Notes under the pieces: generated by a model | Told to the model about the DNA's origin: nothing | The model's database searches: none | What the model saw: the letters and a program-made list of their open reading frames with translations, nothing else | DNA from: Mesostigma viride | Taxonomy: Eukaryota > Streptophyta > Mesostigmatophyceae > Mesostigmatales > Mesostigmataceae | Direction of reading: 5' to 3' | Length of the DNA stretch: 64,000 nucleotides | Assembly (NCBI GenBank): GCA_009746045.1 | Contig: RPFO01000034.1 | Location: 2,687,526-2,751,525 of the forward strand | Shown: in pieces, positions 38,771 to 47,409 of the stretch | How positions within the stretch are numbered: the first letter of the stretch is position 1 | Layout: every line of letters begins with the position of its first letter | Position numbers and translations under genes: made by a program

Positions 38771-39388
38771 ATGACGTTCTACAGGACGGAGGGGGGCGAG
38801 TGGATCGACTTGGAAGACAGGCTTCTGGGAGTGGTTAAGAGCGCGCTCAGGCTTCTGCCGGACATTAAGCTGGATTTTAAGCCCAAGGAGGGTGAAAGGT
38901 CTCTTTTGAGACCGGATATCGCGAAGGCCGCGGCTCTTGTTTTCAATATCGAGGGTCGGGGACTCCCAAAGCCGACCGTAGAGCCATTTGAGGAGGTGCT
39001 TGTGAGGTGTGGTGCTATAAGGCCCTATGATCCATCAATACCCAGCCCAATTTTTTTTCAGTCTATCGATGCTGATGGTAATGAAAGTTGGATACCGATG
39101 ACGCGGCCATATGATAGGGGAGAAGGGTTTAAGGGTTTAGGGCAGGTGGGACGGTTCGAATGGGTCATCTTGAAGGACGGCAAGTAATTCAAGCATCACA
39201 CTGACCTGATTCCAGACCGGCTGTTCGTGTCTGCTGGAGATTGTATGCTCTGGTTGAGCGAATACGTGCATGAGTGGGGAACTGCCGGTGTTGACGAGTT
39301 TGAGAAGGCGGTTCGTGAGGTGATGTCCGCACTCGGTCAGGAGTACAAGTTCGAGTGCGTGACTGAGGCGAATCGATTCTGCGACTGA
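38771..39388 (+). pseudogene. 212-aa family, copy 1, with a nonsense codon
   Basis: ATG 38771 follows TTGCAG. MTFYRTEGGEWID, then LEDRLLGVVKSALRLLPDIK, FNIEGRGLPKPTVEPFEEVL, RCGAIRPYDPSIPSPIFFQS to GRFEWVILKDGK, where TAA (39185-39187) replaces the TAC of the other copies. Downstream the frame is intact to the usual ending EYKFECVTEANRFCD, stop near 39388. It also lacks the ITEWQQKRD segment present in copies 2 and 3. Otherwise nearly identical to copy 3. A decayed tandem paralogue of unknown function. Confidence 0.8.
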
Positions 39389-39681
39389 AGTGTTGGGTGT
39401 GATTTTCTTGCGCCAACGGCCGTTGGAACCTGCAAATCAGGGTTAAATTTTATTTGGGCCAACGGCCGTCGGCACCTGGAAACTCGTCACTCGGCGTGAT
39501 TCGACAAGTGGGAATATGGATGTAATCAATAAATGCATAATAAAAAATTTGTTCGTGCATTTTTCGTGCACCAACGGCCGTTGGAGGCTGGAAACTGGTG
39601 TGTGATTTTGGTGCGCGTATTTTTAAGGAAAAGGCCGTTGACGGTGACAAATTTATATCAAACGGTGTCGGTGGTGTGCAG
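39389..39681. repeat. Palindrome-rich spacer
   Basis: Perfect palindromes at 39413-39426 and 39571-39584; an imperfect one (CCAACGGCCGTCGG) at 39459-39472; half copy near 39630. AATAAATGCATAATAAAA at ~39528-39545 looks like a poly(A) region. Confidence 0.9.
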
Positions 39682-40320
39682 ATGACGTTCTACAGGACGA
39701 AGGGGGGCGAGTGGATTGATATTACCGAATGGCAACAAAAGCGTGACGACTTGGAAGACAGGCTTCTGGGAGTGGTTAAGAGCGCGCTCAGGCTTCTGCC
39801 GGACATTAAGCTGTCGTTCAAGCCCAAGGAGGAGTGTCTCTTGAGACATGATGTCGCGAAGGCCGCGGCTCTTGTTTTCAATATCGAGGGTCGGGGACTC
39901 CCAAAGCCGACCGTGGAACCATTTGAGGAGGTGCTTCTGAGGTGTGGTGCCATAAGGCCCTATGATCCATCAATACCCAGTCCAATTCGTGTTCGGAGGA
40001 TCGATGCGGATGGGAAGGAAACTTGGATACCGATCATGCGGCACTATGATAGGGGAGAAGGGTTTGAGGGTGTGGGGCAGTCGGGACCGTTCCAATGGGT
40101 CATCTTGAAGGACGGCAAGTACTTCAAGCATAGAACGATACAGGCTGACATACTGTTCGCGTCTGCTGGAGATTGTATGCTCTGGTTGAGCGAATACGTG
40201 CATGAGTGGGGAAGTGCCGGTGTTGACGAGTTTGAGAAGGCGGTTCGTGAGGTGATGTTCGCGCTCGGGCAGGAGTACAAGTTCGAGTGCGTGACTGAGG
40301 CGAATCGATTCTGCGACTGA
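39682..40320 (+). CDS. 212-aa family, copy 2 (intact)
   Basis: ATG 39682 directly follows GTGTGCAG. Full-length member: MTFYRTKGGEWIDITEWQQK, LRLLPDIKLSFKPKEE, VEPFEEVLLRCGAIRPYDPS, DRGEGFEGVGQSGPFQWVIL, AGDCMLWLSEYVHEW, ending EYKFECVTEANRFCD and TGA. Mixed alpha/beta composition, no signal peptide or membrane segment, no catalytic motif that I recognise. Three copies plus two fragments lie in tandem in this window, so the family expands by local duplication. The frame is open for 28 codons upstream, but the conserved CAG-ATG junction argues for a splice acceptor and this start. Confidence 0.8.
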   Translation: MTFYRTKGGEWIDITEWQQKRDDLEDRLLGVVKSALRLLPDIKLSFKPKEECLLRHDVAKAAALVFNIEGRGLPKPTVEPFEEVLLRCGAIRPYDPSIPSPIRVRRIDADGKETWIPIMRHYDRGEGFEGVGQSGPFQWVILKDGKYFKHRTIQADILFASAGDCMLWLSEYVHEWGSAGVDEFEKAVREVMFALGQEYKFECVTEANRFCD

Positions 40321-40330
40321 AGTGTTGGGT

Positions 40331-40749
40331 TCGGGGTTCTTTGAACGGAGTTTCTTCTATACGTGAATGCGGGAACAAGAGGCCGCTGGATGAGCGGCTT
40401 ATAGGTCGTAGTGTTTACTCGTAGCTGTTTGGCTAGAGCTTTTGTGATTAGTAGATGCAATATAGTGCATGGTTGAAAAATGAATTAAATAAAATGTGCG
40501 TTCCGCGCTTGGGTTGATTATACCCGGGCGGAACGGGGCGTGAGGTGCAGTGCCCCTGAAAAGAACAACCTACGCATTATTTAATACTAGCCGTGCAGAT
40601 TCGGGATATTCTACCCCCGGTCTGTACGGTTAGCGTCTTACTAGCATCCACTAAACATAAGGGTTTAATGACGTCAGTTAGCTAGGGATAAGGGAGGTTT
40701 TGCGACTAAAAGCCGCTCTGGCTGGTTTTGTCGGCCTCTTTCTTTGCTC
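40331..40749 (+). repeat. E3 repeat A1 (419 bp)
   Basis: Matches A2 at +1383. Ends TTGTCGGCCTCTTTCTTTGC, as E1 A ends GTCGGCCTCTTTTCTTTT. Confidence 0.95.
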
Positions 40750-41585
40750 GTTGTCGTTGCGGCGGCAGCCGCAGCTATGGGTGCTGCGGAGCAAAATCCC
40801 AAAAGCACTGGTTGCACTGGCCACTTGGCCAGTGGTGAGACTTCCAGTTGTTAACCGGCCAGGCGTAGTTCCTCGCCCGGTTAACTAAAAGAAAAGAAAA
40901 TGATTACCTCCGGTCCGCACCTTTTCCCCAGCTTGGGGTCTTTGGTGGGCCGGATGCCGTGACAGGTGCTCAACTGTCGCTTGGTCGGCCCAGTGCGCGA
41001 GCTGGTGCTCCGTACCTGGGGATGCTTGCACCCCGGGTTGGAGCCGGATGGCTGGCACTGGCGACCCGTGTCTCGGTCCGCGGCCTGCGGCTTTTTCTTC
41101 GGAAATTGCTGCTGGCCAGCAAACTTTGCAATTGCCTTCCGCCGAGGGGGGGTGGTTGGGGCTGGGGACGGCGATGGGAAAAGCGCCTAAGCTAGAAATT
41201 TTTTCCCCACGCATAGAAACCTCGGGGGGGAATGCGGTCTTGGCTGAACGGACTCTCGTTCAGCCAGGTGCCTGGGGCTGTGGCCTCGGGCATCCGGGCT
41301 GGCGGGGCCTGGGCTAGGTCCACGTTTTTTCTCGAAGCACCCCGGGTCTATGGGGAGACGGCCATAGCGGTACCGACTCGGGGCCCCGAGAGGGGTCATG
41401 ATAGGCTGGCCGTGCGCAATCGCAGTGCAAATGCGCTGGGCCTTTTTGGGCCTGGCCATGCATCCACAGCCGCCGGGCACACGCCTCCCGATGTGGGGGG
41501 GCTCCCGTTTTGCGGCAGGGCGGTCACTTGTGACAACGAGCAAGGTGGAGTGCGGCTTCAAGGGAAAGCCAGGGCGGGGGTGATT
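40750..41585 (+). other. E3 interior, non-coding
   Basis: GC-rich (about 60-65% by eye), no protein family recognised. ACTGGCCACTTGGCCAGT near 40817-40834 is a hairpin-forming inverted repeat, and a second GTTAACCGG/CCCGGTTAAC pair lies at 40850-40884. Long frames exist only in GC-skewed shadows. Confidence 0.6.
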
Positions 41586-41713
41586 GGGCAACGTACTTCA
41601 TGAAGGGCCTTGAACGGCGTGCCTCCGGGCATGTCAATTAGTGTCACATGTATGCTTCCACTTATTGTTTTAATGAAGATGCTGGTTTTTGTGGGAGCTA
41701 CGTGGGACATGAA
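41586..41713 (+). repeat. E3 repeat B1 (128 bp)
   Basis: Starts GGGCAACGTACTTCATGAAG, ends GTGGGACATGAA; contains TTTTAATGAAGATGCTGG, equivalent to the TTTTAATAAAGAGTCTGG of E1/E2 B. Copy of B2 at +580. Confidence 0.95.
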
Positions 41714-42132
41714 TCGGGGTTCTTTGAACGGAGTTTCTTCTATACGTGAATGCGGGAACAAGAGGCCGCTGGATGAGCGGCTTATAGGTCGTAGTGTTTA
41801 CTCGTAGCTGTTTGGCTAGAGCTTTTGTGATTAGTAGATGCAATATAGTGCATGGTTGAAAAATGAATTAAATAAAATGTGCGTTCCGCGCTTGGGTTGA
41901 TTATACCCGGGCGGAACGGGGCGTGAGGTGCAGTGCCCCTGAAAAGAACAACCTACGCATTATTTAATACTAGCCGTGCAGATTCGGGATATTCTACCCC
42001 CGGTCTGTACGGTTAGCGTCTTACTAGCATCCACTAAACATAAGGGTTTAATGACGTCAGTTAGCTAGGGATAAGGGAGGTTTTGCGACTAAAAGCCGCT
42101 CTGGCTGGTTTTGTCGGCCTCTTTCTTTGCTC
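41714..42132 (+). repeat. E3 repeat A2 (419 bp)
   Basis: Copy of A1. Confidence 0.95.
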
Positions 42133-42165
42133 CCCACCCACCCACCCGTGTCTTGGTTGCCTCTA
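42133..42165 (+). other. E3 C-rich linker
   Basis: CCCACCCACCCACCCGTGTC followed by TTGGTTGCCTCTA; single copy between A2 and B2. Confidence 0.88.
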
Positions 42166-42293
42166 GGGCAACGTACTTCATGAAGGGCCTTGAACGGCGT
42201 GCCTCCGGGCATGTCAATTAGTGTCACATGTATGCTTCCACTTATTGTTTTAATGAAGATGCTGGTTTTTGTGGGAGCTACGTGGGACATGAA
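42166..42293 (+). repeat. E3 repeat B2 (128 bp)
   Basis: Copy of B1, right end of the element. Confidence 0.95.
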
Positions 42294-42630
42294 GTGATTT
42301 TCTTGCGCCAACGGCCGTTGGAACCTGCAAATTAGGGTTTGATTTTCTTTGCGCGAACGGCCGTTGGAACCTGCAAATTAGGGTTTGATTTTCTTTGCGC
42401 CAAGAAAAGTCCAGCTGGAAAGTTGGGTGTGATTCGCCACGTGGCACTATGGATGTAATCAATAAATGCATAATAAAACTTGTTTTCGTGCATTTTTCGT
42501 GCGCCAACGGCCGTTGGAGGCTGGAAAATGGTGTGATTTTCGTGCGCGTAGTAATAAATCATTCTTGTTGTTTCAAGCCAACGGCCGTTGACGGTGAGAA
42601 ATGTGTATCAAACGGTGTTGGTGGTCGCAG
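42294..42630. repeat. Palindrome-rich promoter cassette, copy 1 of a ~465-bp duplication
   Basis: Same as 43602-43938. Palindromes at 42308-42321 and 42504-42517; variants at 42355-42367 (first C replaced by G) and 42578-42590 (ends TTGA). The palindrome present at 43706-43719 in the other copy is replaced here at about 42407 by GAAAAGTC. AATAAATGCATAATAAAA at ~42460-42478. Confidence 0.9.
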
Positions 42631-42861
42631 ATGGCGGTCAAATGCACGGTTGCGTGGTGCCAGGAAGCGAGAGCAGGAGGGGATGACTTGTGCGTGCGTC
42701 ATGTCAGCGTGCGAACGGGAATGGCAGGGAGGGTGAAGGATTTGTTTGCAAAAAAGGGGGGTGTTGACGAGTTTGAGAAAGCGGTTCGTGAGGTGATGTC
42801 CGCGCTGGGGCAGGAGTACAAGTTCGAGTGCGTGACTGAGGCGAATCGATTATGCGACTGA
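42631..42861 (+). CDS. Chimeric small ORF: zinc-binding-like start fused to 212-aa family end
   Basis: ATG 42631 follows GTCGCAG. Residues 1-43 equal the start of the protein at 43939 (MAVKCTVAWCQEARAGGDDL, CVRHV); after AKKGG it continues VDEFEKAVREVMSALGQEYK to EANRLCD, the C-terminus of the 212-aa family. The junction lies at GGGGTGT, shared by both parents, so this looks like a microhomology-mediated deletion or unequal exchange within the tandem array. 76 residues; probably not functional, though open. Confidence 0.7.
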   Translation: MAVKCTVAWCQEARAGGDDLCVRHVSVRTGMAGRVKDLFAKKGGVDEFEKAVREVMSALGQEYKFECVTEANRLCD

Positions 42862-42890
42862 AGTTTAATTTTGGGTGTGATTTTCTTGTG

Positions 42891-42903
42891 CCAACGGCCG
42901 TTG
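42891..42903. repeat. Palindrome variant CCAACGGCCGTTG
   Basis: Followed by ACGGTGAGAAATGTATATCA, the block found directly upstream of each 212-aa family or zinc-like gene start; 41 bp before ATG 42945. Confidence 0.9.
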
Positions 42904-42944
42904 ACGGTGAGAAATGTATATCAAACGCTGTCGGTGGTTTGCAG

Positions 42945-43589
42945 ATGTCGTTCTACAGGACGAAGGGGGGCGAGTGGATCGATATTACCGAATGGAAACA
43001 AAAGCGTGGAGACTTGGAAGACAGGCTTCGGGGTGTGGTCAAGAGCGCACTCAGGCTTTTGCCGGATATTAACCTGGATTTTAAGCCCAAGGGTGAAAGG
43101 TCAATTTTGAGACCGGATGTCGCGAAGGCCGCGGCTCTTGTTTTCAATATCGAGGGTCGGGGACTCCCAAAGCCGACTGTAGAGCCATTTGAGGAGGTGC
43201 TTGTGAGGTGTGGTGCTATAAGGCCCTATGATCCATCAATACCCAGCCCAATTTGTTTTCAGTCGATCGATGCTGATGGTAATGAAAGTTGGATACCGAT
43301 GTCGCGGCCATATGATTGGGGAGAAGGGTTTAAGGGTCTGGGGCAGGTGGGACCGTTCAATTGGGTCATCTTGAAGGACGGCAAGTACTTCAAGCATCAC
43401 ACTGACCTGATTCCAGACCGGCTGTTCGTGTCTGCTGGAGATTGTATGCTCTGGTTGAGCGAATACGTGCATGAGTGGGGAACTGCCGGTGTTGACGAGT
43501 TTGAGAAGGCGGTTCGTGAGGTGATGTCCGCACTCGGTCAGGAGTACAAGTTCGAGTGCGTGACTGAGGCGAATCGATTCTGCGACTGA
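42945..43589 (+). CDS. 212-aa family, copy 3 (intact)
   Basis: ATG 42945 follows TTTGCAG. MSFYRTKGGEWIDITEWKQK, LEDRLRGVVKSALRLLPDIN, PTVEPFEEVLVRCGAIRPYD, FKGLGQVGPFNWVILKDGKY, AGDCMLWLSEYVHEW, ending TEANRFCD with TGA at 43587. Closest to copy 1 in sequence (DADGNESWIPM, DLIPDRLFVSAGD), but uninterrupted. Function unknown. It lies between the chimeric ORF and the zinc-like gene on the same strand. Confidence 0.8.
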   Translation: MSFYRTKGGEWIDITEWKQKRGDLEDRLRGVVKSALRLLPDINLDFKPKGERSILRPDVAKAAALVFNIEGRGLPKPTVEPFEEVLVRCGAIRPYDPSIPSPICFQSIDADGNESWIPMSRPYDWGEGFKGLGQVGPFNWVILKDGKYFKHHTDLIPDRLFVSAGDCMLWLSEYVHEWGTAGVDEFEKAVREVMSALGQEYKFECVTEANRFCD

Positions 43590-43938
43590 AGTGTTGGGTG
43601 TGATTTTCTTGCGCCAACGGCCGTTGGAACCTGCAAATTAGGGTTTGATTTTCTTTGCGCGAACGGCCGTTGGAACCTGCAAATTAGGGTTTGATTTTCT
43701 TTGCGCCAACGGCCGTTGGCAGCTGGAAAGTTGGGTGTGATTCGCCACGTGGCACTATGGATGTAATCAATAAATGCATAATAAAACTTGTTTTCGTGCA
43801 TTTTTCGTGCGCCAACGGCCGTTGGAGGCTGGAAAATGGTGTGATTTTCGTGCGCGTAGTAATAAATCATTCTTGTTGTTTCAAGCCAACGGCCGTTGAC
43901 GGTGAGAAATGTGTATCAAACGGTGTTGGTGGTCGCAG
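43590..43938. repeat. Palindrome-rich promoter cassette, copy 2
   Basis: Perfect palindromes at 43614-43627, 43706-43719, 43812-43825; variants at 43661-43673 and 43886-43898. Spacing 45-106 bp. AATAAATGCATAATAAAA near 43769-43787 would serve the preceding gene. Confidence 0.93.
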
Positions 43939-44880
43939 ATGGCGGTCAAATGCACGGTTGCGTGGTGCCAGGAAGCGAGAGCAGGAGGGGATGACTTGTG
44001 CGTGCGTCATGTCAGCGTGCGAACGGGAATGGCAGGGAGGGTGAAAGATTTGTTTGCAAAAAAGGGGGGGTGTATCGCCCGGGATTGCCAGCTTCCATTC
44101 GGGACGGATTGCATGCCTTTTTGTGATGGACACGCCAAGTTGTCAGGGGAGATGCAAGAGGTGATCAAAGGAGGCTTGTTGTTTGTGCATGGCGAGTCCA
44201 GTGCTGGTGAAGGACCTCTTGTCCTGAGTTTTGAGGTGGACGGTGCTGGAAGTCTGGAAAGAATGGCGGTCAGGTCGCGGGAATGGATGTTGAATCACCC
44301 TGACTTTGACTCGTATGCCTACTGCCAAGGTTTCGGGGACGCCGTTTTTACATGGATGCTGTGCTCGGAGGATGACGTGCATGCGATTGTCTCGCATGAC
44401 GACTTGGATATCGCAGGCGCCATGGGCGCAGACCTGTTGTTGTATTTCATGATTGGATGGGGTTGCGGATTTTTGGAAGGTGATTGGTGGGTCCCGTACC
44501 TCGCAAGGCTTACTTTTGCGGTCGGCGAATTGCCTGTACCTGTTGAAGTCTCAAAAACTCGTGTGGAGATGGCTGCCGTTCTGGCATCGGGGGTTAAGCG
44601 CCAAGCCCGATTTGCCATGACCGTTGTTGCTGATGCTGAGGGGGAGGAAATTGAAAAGGTCGTGGAAAGGGTCGTCCTGGCCTCTGCTTTGGTGGAGAGA
44701 GCAAGGAATGCATGCGACTATGTGTTTTTGGTCGCCAACGGCCGTTGGACTTGCAAAATGTCCTGTGAGCTGAGTCCGTTTCTTAAATTGCCATGGACGT
44801 CGGTTGTGCAGGGGCAGGGTGTAGGATGGAGTGCGGAAAAGAAGGAAAGGAAGGGGGGGAGACTACAAAGGAAAACCTGA
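43939..44880 (+). CDS. Cys/His zinc-binding-like protein
   Basis: ATG 43939 follows GTCGCAG. Two N-terminal modules: CTVAWCQEARAGGDDLCVRH (C-x4-C-x10-C-x2-H) and CIARDCQLPFGTDCMPFCDG then H (C-x4-C-x7-C-x3-C-x2-H). A ~200-residue domain follows (LVLSFEVDGAGSLERMAV, YAYCQGFGDAVFTWMLCSED, ADLLLYFMIGWGCGFLEG, VVERVVLASALVERARNACD). At 44735-44748 a palindrome lies in frame (read ANGRW) and the rest to 44880 looks non-conserved, so the original end was probably near the CD at 44715 (other family members stop after CD) or an intron starts there. Function unknown; compare 47410 and 48206. Confidence 0.7.
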   Translation: MAVKCTVAWCQEARAGGDDLCVRHVSVRTGMAGRVKDLFAKKGGCIARDCQLPFGTDCMPFCDGHAKLSGEMQEVIKGGLLFVHGESSAGEGPLVLSFEVDGAGSLERMAVRSREWMLNHPDFDSYAYCQGFGDAVFTWMLCSEDDVHAIVSHDDLDIAGAMGADLLLYFMIGWGCGFLEGDWWVPYLARLTFAVGELPVPVEVSKTRVEMAAVLASGVKRQARFAMTVVADAEGEEIEKVVERVVLASALVERARNACDYVFLVANGRWTCKMSCELSPFLKLPWTSVVQGQGVGWSAEKKERKGGRLQRKT

Positions 44881-45137
44881 TAGAGATTGTGGAGGCCGAA
44901 CTGGAAGACCTGCGCGATCTGGTTCTCGAAGAGGAGGGGCAATTGCACGCTGAACGTCCTGATGGCGTGGGCATGATGATGTCGGAGGTTGATGGAAATG
45001 GTGGAATTGCTAAAGGTGTATTGCGTAAATTGAGCCGTGAGGAGGATGTGGGGACTCCGGCTCATGTTTTGGTCAGTTTTATGAACGACAATTGGGGTCG
45101 AATGCAACCCACTAAAGATGGGGAGGATGTTGACTAG
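44793..45137 (+). CDS. Acidic, helical ORF, possibly the last exon of the 43939 gene
   Basis: Open from ATG 44793; the convincing part is ENLIEIVEAELEDLRDLVLE through MSEVDGNGGIAKGVLRKL to KDGEDVD, stop 45135-45137. Charged coiled-coil-like, comparable with the C-terminal tail of the 48206 protein. A TTGTGCAG at 44804-44811 could be the splice acceptor joining it to 43939 upstream. Not recognised. Confidence 0.45.
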   Translation: MDVGCAGAGCRMECGKEGKEGGETTKENLIEIVEAELEDLRDLVLEEEGQLHAERPDGVGMMMSEVDGNGGIAKGVLRKLSREEDVGTPAHVLVSFMNDNWGRMQPTKDGEDVD

Positions 45138-45159
45138 AATGTGATTTTATGATGAATCC

Positions 45160-45224
45160 CCCCTGCCAAAGGCAGGTTTAAGTAGTCATCTCGTCTCCCT
45201 CGCATGCAGGAGCAAGAGCCCCCC
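45160..45224 (-). repeat. E4 repeat B2, truncated
   Basis: Matches 45763-45827 (offset 603). Holds TGCCAAAGGCA and CTCGCATGCAGGAG inverted repeats. The outer 54 bp of B1 are missing; a TTATGA at 45147-45152 may be the residual terminus. Confidence 0.85.
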
Positions 45225-45242
45225 AAGGGTGGGATGGGTGGG
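45225..45242 (-). other. E4 C-rich linker
   Basis: Element strand CCCACCCATCCCACCCTT, between A2 and B2 only. Confidence 0.85.
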
Positions 45243-45708
45243 AAGAAACAATTACGGGTCACAACCCGCCGACCATGCTTATCAAGCCTACCGTCAAAAT
45301 GGAAAACGGCAAAACCAGAAATATCCTAACGCTGACAATTTAATAATTCAGCCAGCCAGCTCATCTGTCACACGTCTGAGCTGTCAGGCCATGTGTACTC
45401 TTCGAATGCAACCCTGAACACACTACCCAACCAAGCAGCACACCAATCAATTGGTGAGTGCTGGTTACATCAGATTTTATTACAGCTTTTTGACGCAACT
45501 TCCGTCAGCATTCAACACATGGCCGGCCGTTCAAACAAACGGCGCCTGACTTACAAAAGGCAAAGCTAGTTGCCAGTAGGATTCCCCGGTAAACAACAAG
45601 CCGTCCCCATTCGTCTAACAAGCCTTTCTGCATGTACAGCCACAAGGTTGTGGCGGCCCTTTCTTTCCCGTATGCTGTTTAATAAACTATTTTCAGAGAA
45701 ATCCGATT
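45243..45708 (-). repeat. E4 repeat A2 (466 bp)
   Basis: Copy of A1 at +1535. Confidence 0.93.
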
Positions 45709-45827
45709 ATGACACTTGAGCTCCCAAGAAAACCAGCATTTGATTGAAAACAATGAGTAGAGCCCCTGCCAAAGGCAGGTTTAAGTAGTCATCTCGTCTC
45801 CCTCGCATGCAGGAGCAAGAGCCCCCC
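45709..45827 (-). repeat. E4 repeat B1 (119 bp)
   Basis: Element strand begins GGGGGGCTCTTGCTCC and includes TTTTCAATCAAATGCTGGTT, the counterpart of the poly(A)-like block in other B repeats. Confidence 0.9.
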
Positions 45828-46777
45828 GATCCACCCCAGTCCCTGGCGCCATTACCCTCCTCCCCCGCACTGTCGCCGCTCAGGAAACAAAACTTGATAG
45901 GATCACTGTTGCCCCAATAACAGTGAACAAAGAAAAGGAGAAGACCCCCCCCCTCTTCCGAGCAGCCTCGAGGGTAGCCGCTTCCATAAAAGACCACAAA
46001 GTGGGGCGTGTCGCAACATCTCCTTCATGGCGACTCAGCCCGCACAAGGCTATAATAACCCCCTAAGGGGCCCGACAATAAAAGGTTAGCGAATCCGCGG
46101 AGCCGCCTCAGCAAAACATGATTCCGGATAAAAACCCAGAAAATTCGCATTCCGACGCCACCAGGGTTTGAACCGCTACCTGCCGGGTGCTGAGCAGGGA
46201 GAGACGACAAGGCCAGACACTGCCACTGTCAGCCGAGACGCCTTTCCGATACTCGGTTCCTTTTGTGGGAATTTTGCAAATATATTTTCTTCCGGAACGC
46301 AAGAAATTAGCCGGCCGCGCGTCACCCTCATATCCCTCGCTGGCCCATAACAAAAAAGGGCCGCGCACCAAGCCGAAGGCAGCGCCATGCAGCGCCCTAG
46401 GCGGTGGGCCGCTGACTGACTACCAGCGCAGTCTCATGGAATCCAAATTAATCTATTGACCTTCGCACAGTTTCCGCATCAGCTGCGGACTTCTTAGTCG
46501 ACATGATTGGCTCCGCTGCTGGAATTACCAGCAGCCGGGGCGGGGCGCCCAGCCCACTTTCTATGACCACCGAGACGCTGCCCAGCAAGGTGCCAACCAG
46601 AACCACTTGGCACATTGGTAACGCGAAATTTCCGTTCCGTTCAAACCGCCCCTACCTGCCGTGAAGTCGCAAAGCCCGCGACTTCATAGCAGGCAAGGAC
46701 GGGGTCTTTGCCTAATTTTCTTTAGCCCCGCCGCCATAGCAGCGAGGCCGCGCATACTGCTTCAGTGAGCACATTCA
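45828..46777 (-). other. E4 interior, non-coding
   Basis: No ORF of interest. CCCCTAAGGGG-type hairpin near 46062-46072. A GGTTTGAACC block at 46165-46174 is reminiscent of a tRNA B-box but no tRNA fold is supported. Confidence 0.6.
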
Positions 46778-47243
46778 AAGAAACAATTACGGGTCACAAC
46801 CCGCCGACCATGCTTATCAAGCCTACCGTCAAAATGGAAAACGGCAAAACCAGAAATATCCTAACGCTGACAATTTAATAATTCAGCCAGCCAGCTCATC
46901 TGTCACACGTCTGAGCTGTCAGGCCATGTGTACTCTTCGAATGCAACCCTGAACACACTACCCAACCAAGCAGCACCCCAATCAATTGGTGAGTGCTGGT
47001 TACATCAGATTTTATTACAGCTTTTTGACGCAACTTCCGTCAGCATTCAACACATGGCCGGCCGTTCAAACAAACGGCGCCTGACTTACAAAAGGCAAAG
47101 CTAGTTGCCAGTAGGATTCCCCGGTAAACAACAAGCCGTCCCCATTCGTCTAACAAGCCTTTCTGCATGTACAGCCACAAGGTTGTGGCGGCCCTTTCTT
47201 TCCCGCATGCTGTTTAATAAACTATTTTCAGAGAAATCCGATT
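46778..47243 (-). repeat. E4 repeat A1 (466 bp)
   Basis: 5' end of E4 on the minus strand. Confidence 0.93.
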
Positions 47244-47307
47244 TTTTAATAAAGAAGAATCATTTGGAAAAAATCGCCTGATGGTGTGAAGTTTTGTGCG
47301 TCTAAGG

Positions 47308-47355
47308 CCAACGGCCGTTGGGGTGTGTGGAATTTAACAGGGCCAACGGCCGTTG
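47308..47355. repeat. Two palindromes upstream of the 47410 gene
   Basis: Perfect at 47308-47321; variant CCAACGGCCGTTGA at 47343-47356. The second is 54 bp before the ATG. Confidence 0.93.
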
Positions 47356-47409
47356 ACCCTGCTTAATGCGTGCGTTTGCGGGTGGTGTAAAAAATATCGA
47401 TGTGCACAG

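Larger units (their letters stand above)
40331..42293 (+). mobile_element. E3: non-autonomous split-direct-repeat YR element, 1.96 kb
   Basis: A1 40331-40749, interior 40750-41585, B1 41586-41713, A2 41714-42132, linker 42133-42165, B2 42166-42293. A starts TCGGGGTTCTTTGAACGGAG, close to E1/E2 A (TCGTGGTTCTCTGAAC). The interior has no RT or recombinase and no convincing ORF. The flanks (TGTTGGGT and GTGATTTTCTTGCG) are contiguous in the paralogous sites at 39390-39412 and 43589-43613, so the insertion is clean and without target duplication. Confidence 0.93.
45160..47243 (-). mobile_element. E4: non-autonomous split-direct-repeat YR element (minus strand)
   Basis: A1 46778-47243, interior 45828-46777, B1 45709-45827, A2 45243-45708, linker 45225-45242, B2 45160-45224. 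In element orientation A starts AATCGGATTTCTCTGAAAAT (compare E1/E2). B2 lacks about 54 bp present in B1, so the right end is deleted. The A copies differ only at a few positions. No coding capacity recognised. Confidence 0.88.

Noticed and set aside
40690-41600. GC-rich frames in the E3 interior as genes
   Set aside because: Several overlapping frames of similar length on both strands with no recognisable domain; typical shadows of GC-rich DNA.
42294-43938. CRISPR-like array made of the palindromic repeats
   Set aside because: Spacing is irregular, the spacers are themselves duplicated gene-flanking DNA, and the context is eukaryotic with introns and transposons.
46140-46230. tRNA-like sequence in E4 (GGTTTGAACC, B-box-like)
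   Set aside because: The T-arm stem does not pair properly and no acceptor or anticodon stem can be built, so no tRNA is called.
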